Assembly (NCBI GenBank): GCA_012184525.1
Contig: WOFQ01000062.1
Coordinates: forward strand, 124,001 to 188,000
Direction: 5' to 3'
Origin: Xenoacremonium recifei
Taxonomy: Eukaryota > Ascomycota > Sordariomycetes > Hypocreales > Nectriaceae
Length of the DNA: 64,000 nt
Every line of letters begins with the position of its first letter. Positions within the stretch are counted from its first letter, which is position 1. The notes beneath the pieces are model-generated. The model worked only from the letters and a program-made list of their open reading frames with translations. It did no database searches and was not told the origin of the DNA. A program made the translations under genes and the position numbers. Shown here one piece after another: positions 54,621 to 64,000 of the stretch.

Positions 54621-56325
54621 ATGAAGGGCGAGGTGAGCTTTTCCCCCTCTATCGCCAGCGCCTCAGGCCAGCTCCTCTCGCCATATCAGTGGCGTTTCCA
54701 CTTGTTTGGTGACCTCTGCTGAGCCGCGCGCTGCTACCCATCCCGAGCTACTGGCGACCTCATCTGTTCCCGATGCTGACAGCTTGACGCGTAGATTCTT
54801 CACCTTCACCTGGGCCAGGCTGGTACCCAGCTTGGTAACTCTGCCTGGGAGCTGTATGTCCCCCTCCCGTCACCCCATCGCCCAGAGCTCATGTAAACTG
54901 ACCGACTCGCGTTCTAGCTACCTCCTCGAGCACGGTCTCGGCCCCGATGGTCGTCCTGACCCCAATGCTCCCGACCTGGGCGACCCCGGCTCGTTTGAGA
55001 CCTTCTTCACCGAGACCAGCAGCGGCAAGCATGTCCCGCGATCCATCTTCATCGATCTCGACCCCTCCCCTATTGACGAGATCCGCACCGGCGAATACCG
55101 CCAGCTCTTCCACCCCGAGCTGTTGATCAGCGGCAAGGAGGACGCTGCCAACAACTATGCCCGTGGCCACTACACCATTGGCAAGGAGATGGTCGACAAC
55201 GTCATGGACCGCGTGCGCCGCGTTGCTGGTGAGCTTGAGCTTCATGCATGATGGAGTATGTTGAGGTACTAATGCGGGGAACCCCATAGACAACTGCCAG
55301 TCTCTCCAGGGCTTCCTAATCTTCCACTCCTTCGGTGGCGGTACTGGTTCTGGCTTTGGTGCTCTCATTCTTGAGCGTCTCTCCACCGAGTATGGCAAGA
55401 AGTCCAAGCTCGAGTTCGCCGTCTACCCCGCGCCTCGTGTCTCGACTGCCGTTGTTGAGCCCTACAACGCCGTTCTCTCTACTCACAGCACTATCGAGAA
55501 CTCGGACTGCACGTTCCTCGTCGACAACGAGGCTGTCTACGATATTTGCCGTCGCAACCTCGACATCCCCCGACCTTCGTACGATCACCTCAACCGCTTG
55601 ATCGCCCAGGTCGTCAGCTCCATTACCTCGTCTCTTCGATTCGATGGTGCGCTCAATGTCGACCTTAACGAGTTCCAGACCAACCTGGTTCCCTACCCTC
55701 GAATTCACTACCCCCTGATCAGCTACGCTCCCGTCATTTCTGCTGCCAAGAGTGAGCACGAGAGCTTCAAGGTCCACGATCTCACCTTCCAGTGTAAGTC
55801 TTGACTTGATTCCCAACTCCGCTCCTGGACCCTTCTAATATAATCTCAGGCTTCGAGCCCAACAACCAGATGGTCGTCTGCGACCCCCGAAACGGAAAGT
55901 ACATGGCTGTTGCTCTCCTGTACCGGGGTGACGTTGTTCCCCGCGACTGCAACGCTGCTATTGCTGCCCTCAAGGCCAAGGCTTCGTTCAACCTGGTCGA
56001 GTGGTGCCCTACCGGTTTCAAGCTCGGTATCAACTACCAGAAGCCCGTCGCCGTCCCTGCCAAGCCCGAGGATGGTGGCCTTGCTTCCGTCAAGCGATCC
56101 GTCTCTATGCTGTCCAACACCACTGCCATCGCTGAGGCCTGGTCCCGACTCGACTACAAGTTCGACCTCATGCACAGCAAGCGTGCCTTTGTTCACTGGT
56201 ACGTCGGCGAGGGTATGGAGGAAGGCGAGTTCACCGAGGCCCGTGAGGATCTTGCTGCGCTCGAGAAGGACTACGAGGAGGTTGCCGCCGACTCCTTCGA
56301 GCCCGAGGAGGAGCTTGAGTACTAA
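54621..56325 (+). CDS. Alpha-tubulin (MKGE-type isotype)
   Basis: Five exons, 54621-54632, 54795-54853, 54918-55228, 55290-55793 and 55850-56325, encode 453 aa. Exon 1 codes only for MKGE. Conserved elements include LHLHLGQAGTQLGNSAWELY, the nucleotide loop GGGTGSGFG, and the C-terminus EEELEY with a terminal Tyr. The start MKGE and the LHLHLGQAG strand fit the second, divergent alpha-tubulin isotype of filamentous ascomycetes rather than the MREV type; this assignment is from memory. It dimerises with beta-tubulin to form microtubules. Confidence 0.95.
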
Positions 56326-57040
56326 GCTGCTCGCGTTGAGACGTTTCACGAGATCTGTTTTCCTTCCGCTTCTCTGGACGACGCATTCGAACTGGCTCCC
56401 TGGAGCTGTCGGATGCCATTTTCTGTACAAAGTGTGCAAGGATGTTTGAGCAAGATTCCCTCGGAACTGTGATGAGATTCTAGGTGCGCGTTGGGAGCAG
56501 GGATAGACCGTCTCGGTGCCGCCATCCCGCGTTTTGGCTCAGGCCCCAGGGTACCGTTTAGCATATGGACTTTTGGAGCCAAGTCTAATAGAAAGAGACT
56601 ATCCCCAGATGCGCAGGTTTTATGTTTCTTTTTCTCTTTGACAGACAGCAGGCAGATTTGACGATATATCCAATTCTTTCCTTAATATCCTGATGTACTC
56701 GAAACATGTAGAATTCAAGACTCTGAGAATGATGACGGCTGTAGGATTGATAAGGGTCTATTCATCTCTAAACTCCTCTTATGGATTTGGTGGGTATTTT
56801 TGTGTACAGAGTACCTTGCCCAATAAGTCGCACCCCTGAGATACCATTTTGCCTTTTGTTGTACGCGCATTTGCACTTCCGCCCGATATCAGCCAGGCGA
56901 AGTCAGCAAGCCCCAAAACATGAATCATGCAACCAACTTTTCCACCTCACTCACAGCCTTATGTACATAAAAAGCCCGGCCCCTGTCTATCATAAATCGC
57001 CATCCCACAGATCTTTTTGACTAAAGGCCATCAAGGTTGA
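56326..57040. other. Intergenic between convergent genes (tubulin, NOP12)
   Basis: 3' UTRs of alpha-tubulin (plus) and NOP12 (minus). AT-richer than the coding parts; nothing else was recognised. Confidence 0.5.
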
Positions 57041-58908
57041 TTAGGCCTTCTGCGACTTCTTCCACTCTTCGGCCCTCCTTTGGCTGCGTTTCTTCGGCTT
57101 CGCGCCTTTGGAGCCCTTCTTGCCGAACTTAAGGTCCTTGGGCTTACCATCCTTGGACGATGCGCGCCGGCCCTCGAAGACGACTTGTTCGGGGGTCTTG
57201 ATGACCGGGGCAGTCGGCTCCTCGTCCCGAGCCTCTCTCCGGAAGGGCTTCTTGCCGTGGCGCTGCTGAAAGGCTCCGGCGCGGCCCAGAAGGCGTCCTG
57301 CTCGGCCCGCCATGGATTGCTGCTCGGGCGTCGCCTTGGGTCGGTGCTTCATGCTCTTGTTGGGAGCAGTGGCTGCGTTGCCCTTGGATCGGGAGCGTTC
57401 GAGGGCCAGAGCTGTCTTCCTGGGGTCTTTGGCTCGGGTGACGCGGAGGGCGCGGGGGAGCATGGGAGGGAACTTCTTCTCGTTAAGCAATACGGCTGCC
57501 TCGACGTCGTTCGCATCCTGAGATTTTGTCAGTGGATTGGGTGCAGGGATTGTTGGACCTCTTGCGACTTACATAAAACTGGACGTAGGCGAACCCTTTG
57601 CCTACTCGAGTCTTGGGGTCGCGGATCACCCGTACGTTCTCAACGCGGCCAACCTTGCCAAACGTCCGCCACAGGCCCTCTTCGATGTCCGAAGGCACCT
57701 TGTTGCGCTTCTTCTCCTTCGTCTCGCCGTCAGCGTTGGTGTGCAGCACCGTCTCATCATCCACGAAGCCCAGGTTGCCGACGAAGACGCACCTCCGGTG
57801 ATCTGTCGGGCTGGGATGGGCGACGCTGTCGACGCGGAGGTGACGTTCGAGCACCAAAGAGCCATTGAGCTTGGTGGCAGCTGTCCGGGCGGCTGCGGCG
57901 GTCGAGTACACGACGTACGCGTTGGCCGACTTGGTGGTGGCGTCCATCAGGTTCTTGGTGATGAAGGATGCGCGCTTGGGCATGGAGCTGCCGGCAAAGG
58001 CCAGCGAGCGGAAGCGGATCGACTCGATCGTCTGGGCGGGAGAGGCGTCCTTGTCTAAGACCGACGAGAGGTGAGCCAGGAGGGTCTTCTTGGCTGTCTT
58101 GGAGGTGACGGCCTCTGTCGCAACATTGGCAAGGAAGACGGTTCGGCCAGCCTTCTCCAGGTCTGGGTCCTCGTTGGCGGCTGATTTCTTGACGAGGGTC
58201 TCGTGAACGGGGATGTCGCTGCCGTCGTCTTCTGACTCCTCGTCGCTGTCGGTCTTTTCCTTCTTTGAACGTTTCTCTGCGGGCTCATCGTCGTCCTCTG
58301 CTGCAAGTTTGTCCAGATATTTGCCCTCTAGCTCATCGTTGTCGTCCTTCCGCTTGCGTTTGCGGTCTGCCTTGGGTTGCTCTGTTTCGATCTCCTTGAT
58401 GACGCTGTCGAGGTCTACCTGGACATCTACCTGGATATCCGCCATGGTTTCGTCGACGTCCTCTGATGAGTCCTCGTCGTCATTGTCGTCATCTTCCTGG
58501 CCTGAAGCCTCTGAGCCGTCCTCATTCTCTTCGTCGTCGTCATCGTAGTCCAGTTCTTCACTTATTTCAGAGAGAACCTCATCGTCCTCCTCGTCTTGGC
58601 CTTCCTCATCGTCCGCGGTGGGTTCCGGGGGGACATCGCGGGGCTTCTTCTCGAGGAGTTCCGAGTACCGTGACTTTGAAGGAGCCTGGACGGGACCGGC
58701 CTGGGCTTGGTCAGCTTTTGTGCAAGTGGGAGAGTGCAGAAGAACTCTGCGGTTGTTGTACCACTTACACTGGACGAGAAGAGAGCGTCGAGGGTGGGGT
58801 CGACGGCTTTGGAGGGAGCGGTCAAGCTCCGGGCACTGGGAGATCAGTCAGTATAAGAATTCTGCTGGTCCGAACCGCATTGATTGGAATGTCATACCCT
58901 TTGGCCAT
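57041..58908 (-). CDS. NOP12: Nucleolar RNA-binding protein Nop12 (RBM34-like)
   Basis: Four exons, 58908-58898, 58835-58769, 58700-57573 and 57517-57041, encode 560 aa. Exon 1 codes only for MAK plus two bases. A conserved start (KAVDPTLDALFSSSAGPVQ) leads into a long acidic region, then two RRMs: RTVFLANV at about residue 212 and RRCVFVGNLGF at about 341, the second with KGFAYVQFY. The C-terminus is strongly basic (KKGSKGAKPKKRSQRR). Nop12 acts in pre-25S rRNA processing in the nucleolus. Convergent with tubulin and divergent from the DEP1-like gene. Confidence 0.93.
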
Positions 58909-59543
58909 TCTGACTGCGCGACAGAGCTGGCGGCAGAATGGAAGGCGTCGTCGACACTTTCTGCGGCGGCGCAAAAAGGTACAGAAAAAGTGCTGTTTGG
59001 GATGGATCGAAAGCGCAGGCCCACCCAGAATTTTTGCTGGACACTCGGCCGCCGATTGGAAGCCTTGCGCCGGAAGAATGCGTCATTCGCTGTGGTTCGT
59101 TTATCGAGACCCCCCGTGGCTGGCCGACGGCTTTCTGCCGGGCCTCACCGCCCTGCCCCGTCATTCAGCCCGCTCTCGCTGGGCTCGGTTTTCCTGCGCC
59201 CTGGGCCCCAGCACAGCGCGATCCGGCCGTCCACTTCCCTCCCCCTCAAGCCCACCAGCCTGTCCTGTCCAGCCCTCGTCTGCATGGCCTCGCGATAGCA
59301 GCCTCTCCCCGAGCTCGGATCCCGACAGACGCGACCATATTCCCCTCGGCTTTCACCTCTTCGACCCCCAAACCCGCCCGCATTCGTCTCTTCTCGCCGT
59401 CGCCTCGCCCTGCCCTCGCGCTCTCCGATCGGCAGACACACACCACCTGTGATCTGGAATTGCTCCCTCTCGGGCGTCCCCCCTCCGACGCAGCTCGCCA
59501 TTGAACATCATTTTGGGCACGCGGCCGGGACCCGGAGCTACCC
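58909..59543. promoter_or_regulatory. Divergent promoter region: NOP12 / DEP1-like
   Basis: 635 bp between two divergent starts, GC-rich on the right. A shared promoter for a ribosome-biogenesis gene and a chromatin gene is possible. No gene was recognised. Confidence 0.45.
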
Positions 59544-61696
59544 ATGGCAGCGACCGCTTCAGCGCTGCCTCCCCTCTCTCCCAGACTGGGAGGGGCGGGC
59601 GAGCATGAGGACAGTAACATCTCCAGCCCTCTGAGCGACGTCGACGACAAGGATGACGACGACGACGACATCGACCACATGCAGCTCGACCACGACGACG
59701 AGGAGCATGGCAAGCCGGACGAGAAGCCAAAGAAGAGCTCCAATCCGACGTCAGACTCCGACAGCGTCCTCTCCGACGCCCACTCCGACCTCAACTCGGA
59801 CGGCGGCAACGACACCGAGGCCGAGACTGAGCGGCTCTTCGACACGCCGCAACACCAGCGACAGCGAGACGTCGTCGTTGACCAGTTCAATCAAGGCCAG
59901 ATCTTCGAGCACTCGCCGAGCAAACTCCGACGCACCGCTGCTCTGGACCACATCGACGAGCACGGCGACGAAGACTCTGTCGCGGCCGACGACGCATCGG
60001 TCGCCTCCAGCCATCCTCTCATCGAGTCCCCCAGCAAGCCGCCGCCATCGAAAGAGACGGTCGTAGAGGACGAGACGCCCAATGACTCGCAAGAGCGCAA
60101 GCGCAAGCGGTCACCCAGCGGCGATCAGTCCGAGACAGAACAACCTCTAAGGAAGCGAACTAGCTCGGTCGCTGACAACGAGGCTGTCGCTGAAAAACCG
60201 GCCGAAGAAAATACTCTCGTACCAGACGCAGAAGAACTTGAAGAACCTGAAGAACCTGAAGAGCCTGAAGAGCCCGAAGAGCCTGAAGAACCTGTGCCGG
60301 CGCTCGACACCAGTGGGAGCCACTCCTCCGCCGAGGAACCAGCGAAGCCAGTCGACCAGCAGCCCGCCGTCGACACTGACGGCGATGCGACCGAACGCGA
60401 GACCCGTGCTACCAAGAAGAGCACTCGCGGGTCGAAGCGCAAAGCCGCTGCTGCGCCTGAAGCCGACACCGAAGAAAACAGCGCTGGCGGCCAGGAAGCG
60501 GAACCCCCGACTGAAGGAATTGACCATGAGGGTGACGAGGAGGCCGACGCAGCAACTGCTCACGACGAAGAGAGTACGTGTCATTGCTCCAGTAGCCTCT
60601 GCGACCCTGCTAACCCGAGGATAGTGGAACGAAAACACGCAGCTTACAGAGATTGGACACATATTGAGGAGATGTTCTGTATATTTAGAGACAGGTACGG
60701 TGCCCTTTTAACCGCTGGGATTGACTGATGCTAATGGTCTCGTGAAGGCTATACAAGGACAGACTACAGAGGATCGACCAGGAAGAGCAGTCATTGCTCG
60801 CCCCTGAGCCAACCCATCCCGAATACCTCAACATGAAGCAGTGTCTGGACGACAGGCTCGAGCAAAAGCTGCGCGAGATCAACAAGGAGCTCGAATACCG
60901 GTTGAAAGCCCACGAGAAGCGGGCTGTCGCCCAACGAGCTCAGATCTGGGCCCAATACTTCCAGGCCGTTCGCGAGAAGCGCGAGAAGACCTTGGAGGCT
61001 CTCAACAAGGAATGGTATGACGTACAGACGGCTAGGCGCAGTGCGCACAGCGTCGATGACTATGGCATCCTGTTCCCCAAGGACCCTGCGCAGCGAGTTC
61101 GGAACGCGATATCGTATAATACCGAGGTTTCGAACCTAGCAAGCATTGCCAAGTACGAAGGGTTTCCGTCTGGCCCAGAAATGAGAGGGGCCTCAGCAGC
61201 GGAAATCGAGGACGACCTGGCTGCCATTGAGGTAAGTTGTTACTTCCGAGCGGTATGTTTAAACCATCTGGCTAAATCAGCATAGCGTTCTCGGAACACT
61301 CGAGACAAGCCCGTGGCGCAACCGCGGGAGGATTTCCACACACCGGGGTTCAACCATCTGGGGCCAGCAGGCGAACAGTTCCTCAAGGATACCCCTTGGG
61401 CAAACCCGAACCACTCGTCACACAAACTATATGCCCATACGCCTCCAGCAATGGCCAGCAGGGCTGAGAGTGCCCTCCCCCGACCTGCACCCCAGCAAAG
61501 CCATCTGCCCGCAGCTGCAGACATCAAGGCACCATTCGAAGGGCCTGCCACCAAGCCGCGATCACCCGCGCTCTCGGGACGACTCTCGGAGTCTCCCGAG
61601 CTAACACGCACCAAGCTTCACACCAACCATCATCAGATGAAGCGAGTGGGCAGTATATCCAGCATCAATCGTGGATCTAAAGCCGCCGCTGCATGA
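59544..61696 (+). CDS. DEP1: Sds3/Dep1-like subunit of the Rpd3L histone deacetylase complex
   Basis: Four exons, 59544-60573, 60625-60694, 60748-61231 and 61286-61696, encode 664 aa. Residues 1-343 are acidic and disordered, with Asp runs and a Glu-Glu-Pro tandem (about 60234-60293). The Sds3-like domain starts after exon 1 (AAYRDWTHIEEMFCIFRDRL) and continues through EYLNMKQCLDDRLEQKLREI and AQRAQIWAQYFQAVREKREK, a helical region that binds Sin3. A basic, Pro/Ser-rich tail follows. Dep1/Sds3 proteins hold the Rpd3L complex together for gene repression. I assign Dep1 rather than Sds3 from domain layout, so the exact paralogue is uncertain. Confidence 0.85.
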
Positions 61697-62274
61697 GCGG
61701 GAGAGGACGTTTCCAGGTTAACGACAACTATTCGGTGTTTATGCTACAATGGGACGGCTTGGCTATGGGACGAGGAGGATACCTGCTTTTGGCACGAGAT
61801 CTTTGTGATACCCACGGAACTGATCGTCAGCTCCGTTTTCGGCGCATACTTCTTTCTTCTTTTTTGTCTTTTTTATCATCTCCATATCGAACATCCAGCC
61901 GGTAACGGGGATGAGGAGCGCACATTATTAGCATCTACGGTTTATTCACGGGTCGGAGAAGGGCGATTGAGTATTTGTCACCATGGCGGACAAGGGTTTC
62001 GCTTTGTTCAGGGACTAGTGTACAAGATTTATTGTGTACCGGTACATATCTCGGAGAGGACGCTGAAGCGCCATGTTATGTTATTATACAGGAGGAATTG
62101 GTCAACCGGGCGTTAACGGTATCAGCTGCAGGTAGCATGAATAGGAATGAAATAGGACAGTCTTCTCTTGTCCCTTCAAATCACTTGTCCGTCTGGTGTA
62201 AAGCCTGTGGTTAAGCCAGTGCTAGAGCTGGGATTGCTTTGGTAGGAGTTCGTCAACGGAAGGTATCGGTTCTT
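61697..62274. other. Intergenic between convergent genes
   Basis: 3' flanks of the DEP1-like gene (plus) and COA3 (minus). Nothing further was recognised. Confidence 0.5.
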
Positions 62275-62639
62275 TTATTTTGCGCCTGAGGGTTTTCGGG
62301 GCGTATCGGGGACCTTGACGTCCTCGAACTCGTCCTGGCCAACGGCATTGATCGTGTAGTAGTCTAGAGAACTGTAAGCCCGAGGCGGCGATATTGGGAA
62401 TGCGACAGGTCCGGCGTACAGATGGCACCAACAACGGTCAACAAGCCGAGTCCAGTAACAGCATTCTTGAAGAGATAGGGCCTTCGAGCTCGAACGAGAG
62501 CAGGGCCTTGTCGTAGTCGGCCGTCGTAGTATGTCGAATGCGGGCTGTTTCTGCGATGGAGATCAGCCCACCGGCTTCAGAAGTTTACAGAGAGAGGGAC
62601 GACAAACCTAGCCATTGCCCTCGCGGTGACCCTAAACAT
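62275..62639 (-). CDS. COA3: Cytochrome c oxidase assembly factor 3 (COA3)
   Basis: Three small exons, 62639-62608, 62550-62420 and 62363-62275, encode 83 aa. The spliced protein begins MFRVTARAMAR, then has the signature STYYDGRLRQGPALVRARRP, a single membrane segment (GLGLLTVVGAIYYYTI, about 44-59) and NAVGQDEFEDVKVPDTPRKP. This is the COA3 pattern: a small inner-membrane protein that works with Cox14 and Mss51 to couple Cox1 synthesis to complex IV assembly. The gene is easily missed because no exon exceeds 131 bp. Confidence 0.88.
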
Positions 62640-63326
62640 TGTGATTTATATCCTGGCCGAGGAGAGCAGCAAAAGCAGAGGCTCTGGTGATGGGTCGTTC
62701 AATTGAGACGAATTAGAAAGGTTTCGATTGGCGGTTGGTTCGCGATGGAAGCTGTGCAGCGCATTGAAGATCTTTGCGGCTTAAATCCGGCTAAACGGGG
62801 CAGCTGGACGTGACGTACAGGAAGGTACCTCCATGCCAGTGGGGATTCAACCCAGCCGGCAGGTACCACAAAGCCCGAGCCAGGGTCTCCTTCTAGCAGG
62901 CGTCTTTCAGTTGCTTCCGCGTCGCCAAAACCTGGAAAGCTCAAGGACGGCTAACCACCAACAAAGAATCGCGCGAAAGGTGCGGGCGACGGAAGCAGCG
63001 CCAGATCCCCAGCATTATCGAACCCGGGCGACGACCATCTAGCGGCTTCAGCGAGGCGGCCAGAGCATGTGGTCCCGGCCGAAAAGTTGATTGAAATTCG
63101 CATCCAGTGCAAAGTCGAGCTCGCCGTGACGTGCAGCAGCCTGTCGCGCGACCACGGAGCCGCATCACACGCAGCGCAACGACCGCTCCTCATCGCTATA
63201 TCACCGGCGCTTCTCCCATCCATGGCCCTCGGTTTCACTTCTACAACTCCCGAGTCGATCTGCGAATAGATAGCAAACAACCGCTTCCCACGCCGAACAC
63301 TTCGGGCCTCCCCGACTCCCGCAGCC
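62640..63326. promoter_or_regulatory. Divergent promoter region: COA3 / PTA1
   Basis: 687 bp between divergent starts. Open frames on the minus strand here look random. No TATA box was recognised. Confidence 0.45.
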
Positions 63327-64000
63327 ATGGCGACGAACTCGCTTTCTGTCTCAGAGCAAGTTCGCCAGCTCGACGATGCCCGCAAGCTGGTCCTCGGCGA
63401 CGTTAAGTACTACCCAAGCGTGGTCAAGGGCATCCTTCCAATCATTGGGCCGACTGCGACACTCGAGCTGCGAAGATGGGGCGCCGATTTCCTGGCCGAG
63501 GCCTTTGCGACGCCGGCGCTGCCCAACAGCGAGAAGGAGACGATGCAGCCGTACGTGCTGACGACGCTGGAGTCCATGGTCGAGAACGAGCGCGAAGACC
63601 CGCAGGTGCTGAAGAGCGTGATCCAGACAGCTGCCAGCATTTATCCCCTGGGCATGAGATGGATGTAAGTGGTTTTTGCTGGGTGCGATTGGAGACAGAA
63701 GGGGAACTAACGATCCTTTCAAGCATTAACAACGGTTACGATACGATTACATGGGAACGGATGGTAGCGATAAAACAGAAGATTCTACGGATATGGGACA
63801 GCGCTGTGCCGTCTGTCAAGATTTGCTGCATCAAGTTTGCGCAGCGGGTTGTGTTGGCGCAGAGCGTTGGCACAGGCGTAGAGTCAAGGGTATGAGATCT
63901 CGATGATAACACCGTGGATAGAGATTGCTGACCATGGAGCAGTATGGTGGCACTCTTGATGTGTCCCTGGACAAGGTTCCGCCCAACCACCAGTCCCTCG
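63327..64000 (+). CDS. PTA1: Symplekin/Pta1, cleavage and polyadenylation factor, 5' part
   Basis: The start and first exons are inside the window: 63327-63664, 63724-63889 and from 63943 onward, truncated by the window end. The protein starts MATNSLSVSEQVRQLDDARK. Helical repeats typical of the symplekin N-terminus follow (ILPIIGPTATLELRRWGADF, LKSVIQTAASIYPLGMRW, then WERMVAIKQKILRIWDSAVP). Pta1/symplekin is a scaffold of the mRNA 3'-end processing complex. About 190 residues are visible; the full protein is much longer. Confidence 0.9.

Noticed and set aside
1..64000. tRNA, rRNA, CRISPR or transposon
   Set aside because: I looked for B-box-like GGTTCGA signals, transposase or reverse transcriptase motifs and regular repeat arrays and found none that held up.

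Overview
The window reads as nuclear DNA of a filamentous ascomycete (Pezizomycotina). Sordariomycetes is most likely and Hypocreales plausible, but this comes only from protein similarity recalled by eye. The evidence is short 48-120 nt introns with GT...CTAAC/CTGAC...AG signals, densely packed single genes on both strands without operons, and typical fungal families (NWD-NACHT-ankyrin NLR, Atg11, Sds3/Dep1, fungal complex I subunit, filamentous-fungus-only proteins of unknown function). No transposon, tRNA, rRNA or CRISPR array was recognised. I rebuilt the exon structures by hand; every multi-exon model below keeps a consistent reading phase across its junctions.

Layout. 0.1-4.7 kb: an NLR-type STAND NTPase with ankyrin repeats (minus). 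5.8-7.7 kb: a membrane-anchored USP30/Ubp16-like deubiquitinase (minus). 8.7-9.6 kb: an F-box-like protein (minus). 10.3-14.6 kb: the selective-autophagy scaffold Atg11 (minus), divergent from a CENP-H-like kinetochore gene (15.0-15.8 kb, plus). 15.8-21.0 kb is a 5.2-kb gene desert ahead of the HMG-box gene NHP6. 23.6-25.6 kb holds a ten-exon conserved gene of unknown function. 26.1-28.1 kb is phosphoglucomutase, 28.9-29.7 kb an oligoribonuclease, 30.4-32.0 kb a Gfo/Idh/MocA dehydrogenase, 32.5-33.9 kb a single-pass membrane protein with a Gln/Pro-rich tail. After a 2.7-kb spacer come a cupin, a Nudix/DUF4743-like protein, a small Cys-rich protein, an SDR and a complex I accessory subunit.

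44.5-47.9 kb is the most unusual locus: a SET-domain gene whose roughly 690-codon Gln/Ser-rich second exon is interrupted only by five in-frame TAG codons, with no TAA, no TGA and no frameshift. Then follow ribosomal protein S15 (uS19), a second single-pass membrane protein, a secreted GH53 endo-galactanase, an alpha-tubulin of the MKGE type, Nop12, the Rpd3L subunit Dep1/Sds3-like, an 83-aa three-exon COA3 gene whose exons are too short to stand out as an open frame, and the 5' part of PTA1/symplekin, cut by the window end.

The genes are mostly independent housekeeping functions (ribosome biogenesis, chromatin, mitochondrial respiration and quality control, autophagy, cytoskeleton), interspersed with accessory genes (NLR, SDR, cupin, GH53, cell-surface proteins). 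No biosynthetic cluster is evident.
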